Positions 17,045-25,846 of a stretch of 56,259 nt of DNA are shown piece after piece (within the stretch, counting starts at the first letter, position 1; each line of letters begins with the position of its first letter). The stretch covers positions 1-56,259 of the forward strand of contig NZ_JBGVSA010000026.1 in the NCBI RefSeq assembly GCF_041807905.1. Reading direction: 5' to 3'. A program made the position numbers and the translations under genes. This DNA comes from JBGVSA01 sp041807905 (GTDB lineage Bacteria; Pseudomonadota; Gammaproteobacteria; Burkholderiales; Rhodocyclaceae). The notes beneath the pieces were generated by a model. That model was not told where the DNA came from. It worked only from the letters and a program-made list of their open reading frames with translations, and searched no databases.

Positions 17045-18265
17045 ATGGAAAACGCCGGATTCCGCCTCGAAGAGAGCATCGCGCGCGAGATCGTCCGCCG
17101 CACGATGCTGATCCTCGATACCAACGTCAACGTGATGGATGCGCGCGGCATCATCATCGCCAGCGGCGACGAGGAGCGCGTCGGCGATCTGCACGAAGGC
17201 GCGTTGCTGGCGCTCATGCAGAAGCGCACCGTCGAAATCGACGCGGCCACCACCGACCGCCTGCACGGCGTGCGTCCGGGCATCAACCTTCCCTTGCGTT
17301 GCGGCGGCGAACTGGCTGGCGTGGTCGGGCTGTCCGGCGAGCCCGACACGCTGCGCGAACACGGCGAACTGGTGCGCATGACGGCCGAGATGATGCTCGA
17401 ACAGGCCCGGCTGACGCGCCTGCTCAGTCGCGATACCCGCCTGCGCGAAGAACTCGTTCTGACGTTGGTGCGCAACGAAACACTGCCCGACGGCATCGAT
17501 GATTGGGCACAACGCCTCGGCATCGACCCCGCCCTGCCGCGCGTGGTGGCGGTGATCGAAGTCGACAGCGCCCGCTTGGGCGTGGATGCCGCACTCGGCG
17601 AGCTGCATCAGCTCCAGACGCTGCTGGCCGAGCCTGAGCGGGGCAATCTGTTCGCCATCGTCTCGCTATCCGAAATCGTCGTGCTCAAGCCGGTCGTGCT
17701 CAGCGCCGACGGCTGGAATGTCGACGAGCACCGCGAGCGCGTCCATGCGCTGCTCGCACGCATGCAAGGCCGCAGTTCTGTGGGGGTGCGCATCGCCCTG
17801 GGCAATTACTTCGGCGGACCGGGCGCCATGGCGCGTTCGTATTACACGGCGCGCACGACGCTCGACGTGGGAAAGCGCCGCAACCCGGAAGCTCAAGCCT
17901 TCTTTTACGAAGACCTCGCCCTGCCGGTGCTGCTCGACGGCCTGCGCGAAGGCTGGCGCGCCAACGAACTGCGCCGCCCGCTAGAGCGCCTTTCCGCGCA
18001 GGACGCCAACGGCTTGCTGCGCCGCACGCTGATGGCGTGGTTTGCGCACGACATGCAGGGCGCCCACGCGGCACAGGCGCTGCATGTGCATCGCAATACG
18101 CTCGACTACCGGCTGGCGCGCATCATGGCGATCACGGGGCTCGATCTGGCCCGGGTCGATGATCGGATGCGCCTGTACCTGGCGCTGGAACTCTGGACCG
18201 GACGACCCAATCGCCCGGAGTCATCCAACCCTGTGAAATCTCACAAGTCTGTGACAGATTCTTGA
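17045..18265 (+). CDS. cdaR: CdaR-type sugar-diacid/glycerate regulator
   Basis: This is a 406-residue transcription regulator. An N-terminal sugar-diacid recognition domain (about 1-135, IAREIVRRTMLILDTNVNVMD), a central GGDEF-like spacer region and a C-terminal PucR-type helix-turn-helix (about 335-395, ALHVHRNTLDYRLARI) are in the order seen in CdaR. In E. coli CdaR activates glucarate, galactarate and glycerate genes. It lies 106 bases upstream of a GntP permease and glycerate kinase in the same direction, so it is most likely the activator of that unit, responding to glycerate. Confidence 0.9.
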   Translation: MENAGFRLEESIAREIVRRTMLILDTNVNVMDARGIIIASGDEERVGDLHEGALLALMQKRTVEIDAATTDRLHGVRPGINLPLRCGGELAGVVGLSGEPDTLREHGELVRMTAEMMLEQARLTRLLSRDTRLREELVLTLVRNETLPDGIDDWAQRLGIDPALPRVVAVIEVDSARLGVDAALGELHQLQTLLAEPERGNLFAIVSLSEIVVLKPVVLSADGWNVDEHRERVHALLARMQGRSSVGVRIALGNYFGGPGAMARSYYTARTTLDVGKRRNPEAQAFFYEDLALPVLLDGLREGWRANELRRPLERLSAQDANGLLRRTLMAWFAHDMQGAHAAQALHVHRNTLDYRLARIMAITGLDLARVDDRMRLYLALELWTGRPNRPESSNPVKSHKSVTDS

Positions 18266-18370
18266 CCAAATTTCGGGCATTCGCCCAAGGTGATTTCCGT
18301 CGCCGCTCCGTATGCTCCTTCCCATGAATGTCCGCCACGCAAGATCGGACATCTTTGAAGGAGACACAAA

Positions 18371-19630
18371 ATGGAAGTCACAACGCTTGGCGCGCTCGCC
18401 GCGCTGGTCGTGGCCATCGGCCTCATTCTCAAAAAAGTACCGCCCGCCTACGGCATGATCGTCGGCGCCCTGGTCGGCGGCCTCGTCGGCGGTGTCGACA
18501 TCACGGGCACCGTCGAACTGATGATGGGCGGCGCCAAGGGGATCATCCCGGCGGTGCTGCGCATCCTCGCCGCCGGCGTGCTGGCAGGCGTGCTCATCGA
18601 ATCCGGGGCGGCGGCCACCATTGCCGAGACCATCGTCCGCAAACTCGGCGAGACACGTGCGTTGCTCGCGCTGGCCGTGGCCACCATGATCCTGACGGCG
18701 GTCGGCGTGTTCATCGACGTGGCCGTGATCACCGTGGCACCCATCGCACTGGCCATCGCCAAGCGTGCGGACCTGTCGAAGATGGCCATCATCGTGGCCA
18801 TGATCGGCGGCGGCAAAGCGGGCAACGTCATGTCGCCCAACCCGAACGCCATCGCGGCCGCCGACGCCTTCCATCTGCCGCTCACCAGCATCATGGCCGC
18901 CGGCGTCATTCCCGGACTGTTCGGCCTGGTGGCGGCCTACCTCATCGCGCGCCGCCTGATCCGTCGCGGCAGCAAGGTGCAGGAAGCCGAAGTCGTGCAA
19001 CACGACACTGGCGCACTGCCGGGCTTCGGCGCGGCGATCCTCGCGCCCGTGGTAGCCATCGTGCTGCTGGCGCTGCGTCCTCTTTTCGGCATCAAGATCG
19101 ATCCGATGGTTGCGCTGCCGCTCGGCGGTCTCGTCGGCGCCATCGCCATGGGCCGATTCCGCCACACCAACAACTACGCCGTTGCCGGTCTGGCGCGCAT
19201 GGCGCCGGTGGCAATCATGTTGCTGGGCACCGGCACGCTGGCCGGCATCATCGGTGCATCGCACCTCAAGAACGTGTTGATCGACGTGCTTCAGGCATCC
19301 GGTCTGCCGGCCTATGTGCTGGCCCCGGTTTCCGGCGCATTGATGTCGCTGGCGACCGCGTCGACCACGGCAGGCACCGTGGTGGCGTCGCAGGTATTCA
19401 GCCAGACCCTGCTTGAGCTGGGCGTGCCCGCGTTGGCCGGCGCCGCCATGATTCACGCTGGCGCCACGGTCTTCGACCACATGCCGCACGGCAGTTTCTT
19501 CCACGCCACGGGCGGCGCCGTGAACATGAGCATCACCGAGCGGCTCAAGGTCATTCCGTATGAAACCGCCGTCGGTCTGGTCATCACCATCGTTTCCACG
19601 CTGATCTTCGGCGTCTTCAAGATCTTCTGA
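18371..19630 (+). CDS. GntP family permease, probable D-glycerate transporter
   Basis: This is a 419-residue polytopic protein with about 12 hydrophobic segments and the GntP-family features MIGGGKAGNVMSPNPNA, near the middle, and the C-terminal HAGATVFDHMPHGSFFH. Family members take up gluconate, glycerate or other hydroxy acids with protons. Placement between cdaR and glycerate kinase points to D-glycerate as the substrate (inference). The ATG follows AAGGAGACACAAA. Confidence 0.9.
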   Translation: MEVTTLGALAALVVAIGLILKKVPPAYGMIVGALVGGLVGGVDITGTVELMMGGAKGIIPAVLRILAAGVLAGVLIESGAAATIAETIVRKLGETRALLALAVATMILTAVGVFIDVAVITVAPIALAIAKRADLSKMAIIVAMIGGGKAGNVMSPNPNAIAAADAFHLPLTSIMAAGVIPGLFGLVAAYLIARRLIRRGSKVQEAEVVQHDTGALPGFGAAILAPVVAIVLLALRPLFGIKIDPMVALPLGGLVGAIAMGRFRHTNNYAVAGLARMAPVAIMLLGTGTLAGIIGASHLKNVLIDVLQASGLPAYVLAPVSGALMSLATASTTAGTVVASQVFSQTLLELGVPALAGAAMIHAGATVFDHMPHGSFFHATGGAVNMSITERLKVIPYETAVGLVITIVSTLIFGVFKIF

Positions 19631-19733
19631 TGCACATGGGGCAGGGGCCCATCCATGCCCCTGCCACCACACGAACGCTGCGGAGCGCTCCCCGCGCGCA
19701 CGCCGGCCTCAAGAGAGAACACTGGAGAGACAG

Positions 19734-20882
19734 ATGAAAATCGTCATTGCCCCGGATTCCTATAAAGAAAGCCTGACCGCACTCGAAGTCGCCGAAGCCA
19801 TCGAGGCCGGCATGCGCGAAGTCTTTCCGGATGCCGAATACGTAAAAGTCCCCGTCGCCGATGGCGGCGAAGGCACCGTCGATTCGCTGGTCGCGTGGAC
19901 CGCAGGCGGCAAGCGCACGCTGGCCGTCACAGGGCCGCTCGGGAACCCGGTCGACGCCTTCTACGGTCTGTCGGGCGACGGCAGGACGGCCGTCATCGAA
20001 ATGGCCGCCGCCAGTGGGCTGACGCTGGTGCCCAAGGCGCAGCGCGATCCGCGCATCACGACTTCGCGCGGCACTGGCGAGCTGATCCGTGCCGCGCTCG
20101 ATGCCGGCGCACGCACTTTCATCCTCGGCATCGGCGGCAGCGCCACCAACGACGGCGGCGCCGGCATGCTGCAAGCACTCGGCGCGCGCCTGCTCGACGC
20201 CGACGGACACGACATCGGGCCGGGCGGCGCGGCCTTGGCGCAGCTCGATCGCATCGACCTGAGCGGGCTCGACGCGAGGCTGGCGCAGTGCCGTATCGAC
20301 GTGGCATGCGACGTGGACAACCCGCTGACGGGGCCTCGCGGAGCCTCTGCCACCTTCGGACCGCAAAAGGGCGCGACGCCCGAAATCGTCGCTGAACTGG
20401 ATGCAAATCTCGCGCACTTCGCGCGGCTCATCGAGCGCGACCTCGGCATGCATGTCGACACCGTACCCGGCGCGGGCGCCGCGGGGGGGATGGGAGCGGG
20501 CATGATGGCCTTCTTCAAGGCTCGTTTGCGTCCCGGCAGCGAAATCGTCATGGAAGCGGTCGGACTGGATATGACCGTGCGGGACGCGGACCTGGTCATC
20601 ACGGGCGAAGGCCGCATCGACAGCCAGACCATCCACGGCAAAACACCCATCGGTGTGGCGCGCGTGGCAAAGCGCCATGGCAAGCCGGTGATCGGCATCG
20701 CCGGCTGCCTGACCGCCGACGTCGGCGTGGTGTATCCGGCTGGCATCGACGCCGTGTTCAGCGTGCTCTATCGCGCGTGCACCGTCGAAGAAGCCTTTGC
20801 CGAAGCGCGCGGCAACCTCACGCTCACGGCGCGCAACGTGGCGCAAACGCTGGCGCTCGGACAACTATTGACGGGCCGTTGA
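19734..20882 (+). CDS. glxK: Glycerate 2-kinase
   Basis: This is a class-I glycerate kinase (GarK/GlxK family) that phosphorylates D-glycerate to 2-phosphoglycerate. The 382-residue product has typical motifs: KIVIAPDSYKESLTALEVA at the N-terminus, PVADGGEGTVD, GIGGSATNDGGAGMLQALG and VITGEGRIDSQT. It is the last gene of the cdaR-gntP-glxK unit; the ATG is preceded by GGAGAGACAG. A terminator follows. In E. coli a paralogue of this gene belongs to the allantoin/glyoxylate regulon. Confidence 0.95.
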   Translation: MKIVIAPDSYKESLTALEVAEAIEAGMREVFPDAEYVKVPVADGGEGTVDSLVAWTAGGKRTLAVTGPLGNPVDAFYGLSGDGRTAVIEMAAASGLTLVPKAQRDPRITTSRGTGELIRAALDAGARTFILGIGGSATNDGGAGMLQALGARLLDADGHDIGPGGAALAQLDRIDLSGLDARLAQCRIDVACDVDNPLTGPRGASATFGPQKGATPEIVAELDANLAHFARLIERDLGMHVDTVPGAGAAGGMGAGMMAFFKARLRPGSEIVMEAVGLDMTVRDADLVITGEGRIDSQTIHGKTPIGVARVAKRHGKPVIGIAGCLTADVGVVYPAGIDAVFSVLYRACTVEEAFAEARGNLTLTARNVAQTLALGQLLTGR

Positions 20883-20904
20883 TCGCGCTAACCCGCGCAA
20901 GACA

Positions 20905-20932
20905 AGAAGGCCGGGGCTGACCCGGCCTTTTT
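20905..20932 (+). terminator. Rho-independent terminator after glxK
   Basis: The stem AAGGCCGGG (20907-20915) / CCCGGCCTT (20921-20929) has a 5-base loop and is followed by T residues to 20932. It lies between the convergent glxK and carbamate kinase genes. On the minus strand the flanking run is only a short T-rich stretch, so it acts mainly on glxK. Confidence 0.88.
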
Positions 20933-20954
20933 GCATCTTGCCCTTGCGTTTGCA

Positions 20955-21920
20955 TCAACCGCTGATCCGGCTCCCGCCCTGGCCCGCCAGCGCTGCACCC
21001 ATGTTCGGGATGTCGGTGACGATGCCTTCCCCGCCGGGGTTGGCGCGCACATATTCGAGAATCGCTTCAACCTTCGGGCCCATCGAGCCCTTGCCGAAGT
21101 GCCCCTCCGCCATGAACTGTTCGGCCTCCGTAATGCTCATGTGATCGAGCCAGCGCTGCTCGGGCTTGCCGAAGTGAATGGCGATCTTCGGTACGGCAGT
21201 AGCGATCAGCAGGCGCTGCGCGCCGAGCTGCCGCGCGAGCAGTGACGAGGCGAGGTCCTTGTCGATGACCGCCTCGCGATTGACCAGCTCGCCATCGGCG
21301 CCGAGTGACACCGGAATTCCGCCGCCCCCGCACGCGATGACAATGTGCTGCGTGTCGAGCAGTGAGCGGATGGTGTCGAGTTCGATCACGCTGCGCGGGC
21401 GCGGCGACGGCACGCAGCGACGCCAGCCGCGCCCGGGCTCTTCCATGATGCTCCAGCCGTTTTCGGCGGCCAGCCGGTGCGCCTTGTCGGTATCCATGAT
21501 CGAACCGATCGGCTTGGTCGGATTGCCGAAGGCGGGGTCGTTCTCATCGACCATCACCTGCGTGACGACGGTGGCAACCCGCAGGTCGAGCCCACGGCGT
21601 TTGAGTTCGTTGTAAAGCGCGCGCTGGAACATCTCACCGATCGCGCCCTGCGTGTCTGCGGTGGCATAGTCCATCGGCACCGGTGGCACTTCGCCCATGG
21701 CCAGCTCGGACCGTCGCAGTATGTAGCCCACCTGCGGCCCGTTGCCGTGCGTGAGCACGACCCGCCAGCCCTGAGCGGCAACGTCGACGATGTGGCGCAC
21801 GGTGTCGGCGGCGGCACGCGCCTGGTCAGGCAGCGTGGTGCCGCCGCCTTCCGGCGCCAAGGCATTGCCCCCAACGGCGATGACGGCAATCTGGCGGTCG
21901 GCGGATGTCGTGTTGGTCAT
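20955..21920 (-). CDS. arcC: Carbamate kinase (AllK/ArcC family)
   Basis: The enzyme transfers phosphate from carbamoyl phosphate to ADP, giving ATP plus carbamate, which breaks down to ammonia and CO2. The 321-residue product has the amino-acid-kinase fold motifs AVGGNAL (near residue 18), LTHGNGPQVG, GWRRCVPSPRP, IACGGGGIPV and VIDKDLAS. The start is one base after the stop of the DUF1116 gene. It is the last gene of the minus-strand operon with the FdrA-type genes, as is ybcF (allK) in E. coli, so it should harvest the energy of carbamoyl phosphate made by that complex. No arginine deiminase genes are near. Confidence 0.94.
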   Translation of the reverse strand: MTNTTSADRQIAVIAVGGNALAPEGGGTTLPDQARAAADTVRHIVDVAAQGWRVVLTHGNGPQVGYILRRSELAMGEVPPVPMDYATADTQGAIGEMFQRALYNELKRRGLDLRVATVVTQVMVDENDPAFGNPTKPIGSIMDTDKAHRLAAENGWSIMEEPGRGWRRCVPSPRPRSVIELDTIRSLLDTQHIVIACGGGGIPVSLGADGELVNREAVIDKDLASSLLARQLGAQRLLIATAVPKIAIHFGKPEQRWLDHMSITEAEQFMAEGHFGKGSMGPKVEAILEYVRANPGGEGIVTDIPNMGAALAGQGGSRISG

Positions 21921-21921
21921 G

Positions 21922-23334
21922 TCACTGCTCCCGCGGCAGGCTCGCCGCCAGCGTGTCGATGGCCTGAGCGAAGCAGGCCAGCGGCGCATAAGTGATGCCG
22001 GCGCCGACCTGGCCGACGCCGGCTTCCTTGTGGGCAATGCCAGTGTTGATGACGGGCAGGATGCCGGTGTCGAGCACGCGGCGCGCGTCGATGCCCGCCG
22101 GCGTGCCGGTAAAGTCGAGTGCCGGCAGCGTGAAGGCGCTGTTCTGCCCGAGCGTGATGTTCAACATGCGGCGCGTATTGGCGACGGCGTCGCGTGGCGT
22201 GCCGCCGACGAACTGCACGATGGCGGGCGATGCGCCCATGGCGAAACCGCCGACGCCGGCGGTCTCGGTGATCGCGCTGTCGCCCAGGTCGCGCGCCGCA
22301 TCTGCCGGCCCGAAGCCCGGAAAGAACAATCCGTCGATGATCGGCGCCGGGGCGGTGAACCAGCGATCCGCACCTGATACACGAATGCCGAATTCCACGC
22401 CGTTGCGGGCCATGGCCGTGACCAGCGTCGAATGTGGCACGCCGTGCGCCGCATCGAGCATGGCCTTGCATGCCGCCATCGAGAGGTTGAGGAAGAAGTG
22501 ATCGTTGCCGGCGATGAAGGACAGCACCTCTCGCACGGCGTCCGGCGTCACGCGCCTGGATGCGAGCGCGGCGTTGGTGAGCTTGCGGAACAGCAGGCAA
22601 CTGGCCGCTACATTGCGGTTGTGAACTTCGTCACCCATGTGCAGCGCCTGCGCCATCAGCGGCTTGAGTTCGAGCCCGCCCATTTCCTCCACCAGCGTGG
22701 CCAGCGTCGGGCCCAGCGTGCGCGCCATCCAGCGAAGGCGCTCGATCACTTCCGATCCGTTGGCGCCGAAGCGCAGCACCTTGCCCAGGCCCTCGTTCAT
22801 ATTGGTGTAGGCAACGTTGCCGCCAGTGGCGTTCTTGACGATCCACACCGGCATGCTTGGACTGATGATGCCCGCCATCGGGCCGACGGCGCCATGGTGA
22901 TGGCAGGGTTCGAGCCGGACCTCGCCGCGCTCCACCTGCGTGCGGGCTTCATCCAGCGAATCTGCCCAGCCTTCGAAGAGAATCGCGCCGAGCACGGCGC
23001 CCTGTTGCGGGCCACACATGTCCTGCCACGCGATGGGCGGGCCCGAATGGAGAATGATGCGGCCCTCCATGCCGGGGACCGCTTCGCGCGCCGTCGACAC
23101 GCCGGTCAGCACCGGTTGCGCGCCAAGGTAGCGTTCGTACGCGATGCGATTGGCCGCTTCGATGTGCGGGTCATTGATGGTGTGGGCCAGTGCCAATCCA
23201 ATGCGACGGTCGCCCTCGGCGGGTGGCTGCCACTGCAGCGTCTGCGCCGCACCGCCGCAGTCGTGGATGTTCTGGGCGAAGCTTGCCAGTCCGACGTTGA
23301 TGACGATCGGCTTGCTTTCGATGAGAGTCGTCAT
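21922..23334 (-). CDS. allG: DUF1116 protein, AllG/YlbE-type subunit
   Basis: This is a 470-residue DUF1116 protein homologous to E. coli YlbE. Recognisable segments are INVGLASFAQNI, GLALAHTINDPH, PCHHHGAVGPMAGIISPSMP, NRNVAASCLLFRKL and the C-terminal GIAHKEAGVGQVGAGI. In E. coli YlbE, FdrA and YlbF together form the catabolic oxamate carbamoyltransferase (AllFGH). Individual catalytic roles are not settled to my knowledge. It lies 15 bases after fdrA and abuts carbamate kinase. It is longer than the E. coli protein by about 50 residues. Confidence 0.9.
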   Translation of the reverse strand: MTTLIESKPIVINVGLASFAQNIHDCGGAAQTLQWQPPAEGDRRIGLALAHTINDPHIEAANRIAYERYLGAQPVLTGVSTAREAVPGMEGRIILHSGPPIAWQDMCGPQQGAVLGAILFEGWADSLDEARTQVERGEVRLEPCHHHGAVGPMAGIISPSMPVWIVKNATGGNVAYTNMNEGLGKVLRFGANGSEVIERLRWMARTLGPTLATLVEEMGGLELKPLMAQALHMGDEVHNRNVAASCLLFRKLTNAALASRRVTPDAVREVLSFIAGNDHFFLNLSMAACKAMLDAAHGVPHSTLVTAMARNGVEFGIRVSGADRWFTAPAPIIDGLFFPGFGPADAARDLGDSAITETAGVGGFAMGASPAIVQFVGGTPRDAVANTRRMLNITLGQNSAFTLPALDFTGTPAGIDARRVLDTGILPVINTGIAHKEAGVGQVGAGITYAPLACFAQAIDTLAASLPREQ

Positions 23335-23349
23335 GTCTCAGGCTCCGGG

Positions 23350-24909
23350 TCAGTTGTTCTTGGCGTGCGCGAATACAGCGCTGCAGAGTGCAGCCGCCTG
23401 CGCGTTGCTGTCGGCCAGTTGTACGCCGAGCGAGGTGAGCGTCGCGCGCTGCGCGTCGAACTGCTGCGGGTCGCCCTTGGTGCCGCAGATGTGTCCGACG
23501 AAGATGACTTCCCGCCCACCATCGGCGGCGACTTTCTGTGCCGCGCGGATGGCGGGCGCGACCTGCCCGGCGGGATCTTCGTGCGCGCCATAGCCGAGCA
23601 CGAAGTCGAGCAGGATGATGCCCACGCTGGCGTCGCCGGCTTCTTCGACGATGCGCTCGTTGCGCAGGCTCGGATCGATCATCGGATGGGGGCGTCCCCG
23701 CGTGAAATCGTCGTCGCCCAGATCGAGGATGGTGTTGCCGCGGCTATGCCACAGGTCGCCCGCGCGCTCCACCTTGCCGGTCGGTGTGTTCGACTGCAGT
23801 CCGGGCAGGACGTCCTGCAACAGCAACAGCGCTTCGAAACAGAAGGTGCCGCCACAATACAATCCGCGCAGCGTCGTCTGTCCGGGCTTGAGGCGGGACG
23901 CCAGTTCGCGCGCTTTACCGTCCAGTTGGTTCGCATCGGAATGCGCCTGCAGCGGCTTGCCCTGCGAGGTTTCGACCGCGAGCCGCGCGGCGTCTTCCAA
24001 CGTGCTCGCGGGTATCAACCCTGCTGCGCGGATGCTCTCCGGCTCCGCGCCAAGGAAGCATGCGATCACCGGCTTGCCGGTCTGGCGCGCGGCGTCCACC
24101 ACTTTGGCGGCGACGCCGGGCGCGGGCGGCTTCGACACCAGCACGATCACTTTGGTCGCCGCGTCCGACGACAATTGCTTGAGTGCGGTCAGCATGGTGA
24201 TGCCGCCCACCGCTTCGGAAAGGTCATGCCCCCCGGTGCCAATGGCATGCGTGATGCCGCTGCCGTATTGATCGATGAGGCAGGTGACCTGTTGCAGACC
24301 GGTGCCGGAAGCGCCGATCACGCCGATGTCCCCGCGCGCGACGACGTTGGCGAATGCCAGCGGCATGCCATCGATGATGGCGGTACCGCAGTCCGGCCCC
24401 ATCACCATCAGGTCCCGCGATTGTGCGTAGCGCTTGAGGCGCACTTCGTCGTCGACGCTGACGTTGTCCGAGAACAGCATGGCATTCATGCCGAGCCGCA
24501 ACGCCTTCATTGCTTCTGCCGCCGCGTAGTCGCCGGGCGTCGAGATGAGCACCAGATTGGCCTTGCCCCCACCTGCTTCGAATGCCATCTGCACGCTGCG
24601 CAGTGGCTCGCGCTCGGTGTCCTGCTCGGCATTGGTGGCTTTTTCGTTGAGCAGCGCGTTGGCCTGTTCGACTGCGCCTTCGAGCGCGTCGGATTCGCCG
24701 CGCACCACCAGCAGGATGTCGTTGGGGCGAGCTTCGGGCAAGGCGTCGAGCAGACCGGCGCCGAGCATCAGTTCCAGGTTGGCGCGCGTCGCCATCTGGG
24801 CCGAGGCCTCCGTCACGCCGGACAGCCGCGCGAGCTTGGCCGACAGTTGCATCAGCGCGACCGAGTCGCGGTACTGGTTGGGAAAGAACCGCGTGAGCGT
24901 CGAGGTCAT
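23350..24909 (-). CDS. fdrA: FdrA-type acyl-CoA-synthetase-like subunit
   Basis: This is a 519-residue FdrA family protein (AllF), related to the alpha subunit of succinyl-CoA synthetase. Rossmann-like motifs include LVLISTPGDYAAAEAMKAL, GPDCGTAIIDGMPLAFAN, GVIGASGTGLQQVT and THAIGTGGHDLSEAVGG. The C-terminal part contains FVGHICGTKGDPQQFDAQ. In E. coli FdrA is needed with YlbE and YlbF for phosphorolysis of oxalurate to oxamate and carbamoyl phosphate. The start codon overlaps the stop of the preceding DUF2877 gene by four bases (ATGA). Confidence 0.93.
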   Translation of the reverse strand: MTSTLTRFFPNQYRDSVALMQLSAKLARLSGVTEASAQMATRANLELMLGAGLLDALPEARPNDILLVVRGESDALEGAVEQANALLNEKATNAEQDTEREPLRSVQMAFEAGGGKANLVLISTPGDYAAAEAMKALRLGMNAMLFSDNVSVDDEVRLKRYAQSRDLMVMGPDCGTAIIDGMPLAFANVVARGDIGVIGASGTGLQQVTCLIDQYGSGITHAIGTGGHDLSEAVGGITMLTALKQLSSDAATKVIVLVSKPPAPGVAAKVVDAARQTGKPVIACFLGAEPESIRAAGLIPASTLEDAARLAVETSQGKPLQAHSDANQLDGKARELASRLKPGQTTLRGLYCGGTFCFEALLLLQDVLPGLQSNTPTGKVERAGDLWHSRGNTILDLGDDDFTRGRPHPMIDPSLRNERIVEEAGDASVGIILLDFVLGYGAHEDPAGQVAPAIRAAQKVAADGGREVIFVGHICGTKGDPQQFDAQRATLTSLGVQLADSNAQAAALCSAVFAHAKNN

Positions 24910-25835
24910 GGGGAAGGGCTCCTTTCGAACGCCGGCGTGTGGGGCCGGCGGAAGCGAGACTGAAGGGACGGACTGCTTTCACTATCGGCTTCGGAGAAAG
25001 CCACGCCGGTCAGCAAGCCGATCAGTGTGTCCAGCCCCGAATGCTCGCCGATGGTCGCCTGTGCGGCGAGTGCGATTTCGAGCGCGGCGGACTCCCTGGG
25101 CAGTGACAGTGCGTGGCACACATCGGCCGTCCGCGACGTGGTCCAGCCCATCGACGCTTGCTCCAGTACATCGCGACTGGCGCGCGTCGTGTCATGCCAG
25201 TGGCGTTGCAGGCTTTGTGCGAGCAGGGCATGGGGGCCTTGCGTCATCCGCAGGCCGATGAGCAATCCGGCGAACATGTCGTCGGCACTCGGCGTCAGTC
25301 CGGGACCGAGGCCGAGCGCGGCGCGCACACATGCATCGAGCCGCACGCTGTCTTTGGCGCGCAAAGCGTCGATCGCGTCAAAAAAGGCGTCCAGCGCTGC
25401 GCGCCAGAGCGCACGTACGGGCGCTGGAGAACGAGCTTGTTCGACCGCCAGGCGTGCGGCCAGCCACGCGCGCGCACCGTGAATGACGTTGCTTCTCGTG
25501 GCGGCATCGAGCAGGGCAAGGCGCTCATCCGTCGGCGGCGCCTGCCAGATGGCGACACCTTCCAGCGAGAGCGCAAAGCGTGAGTGGCGCAGCATCGATC
25601 CGCTCAAGGACATGTCGTCGCCGACCGCCAGGGCGTTGCGGAGTGCGGGCCATCCAGTCTCGGCGATGTTGAGGATGCGCATGCCGTACTGCGCCTCCCC
25701 GGACAACAGCGTCATGAGCCGACCGTCTTCCAGCGTGACGTGCACGGCGTGCGCAAAACATGTCTGCACGTGCCCTCGCAGTACGCTGCGGCCGTCGGGC
25801 GGTTGCAGATCAGCGCCGAGGCGGACGGCTCTCAT
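24906..25835 (-). CDS. allH: DUF2877 protein, AllH/YlbF-type subunit
   Basis: This is a 309-residue DUF2877 protein, the counterpart of E. coli YlbF. The family signature LGLGPGLTPSADDMFAGLLIG is clear at about 220-240. An N-terminal SH3-like/beta region carries FAHAVHVTLEDGRLMTLL. It is inferred to be a subunit of the carbamoyltransferase with FdrA and DUF1116. The start at 25835 is 11 bases after the hydrolase gene. The overlap with fdrA supports coupled synthesis of complex subunits. Confidence 0.88.
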   Translation of the reverse strand: MRAVRLGADLQPPDGRSVLRGHVQTCFAHAVHVTLEDGRLMTLLSGEAQYGMRILNIAETGWPALRNALAVGDDMSLSGSMLRHSRFALSLEGVAIWQAPPTDERLALLDAATRSNVIHGARAWLAARLAVEQARSPAPVRALWRAALDAFFDAIDALRAKDSVRLDACVRAALGLGPGLTPSADDMFAGLLIGLRMTQGPHALLAQSLQRHWHDTTRASRDVLEQASMGWTTSRTADVCHALSLPRESAALEIALAAQATIGEHSGLDTLIGLLTGVAFSEADSESSPSLQSRFRRPHTPAFERSPSP

Positions 25836-25846
25836 GACGCGGAGAT

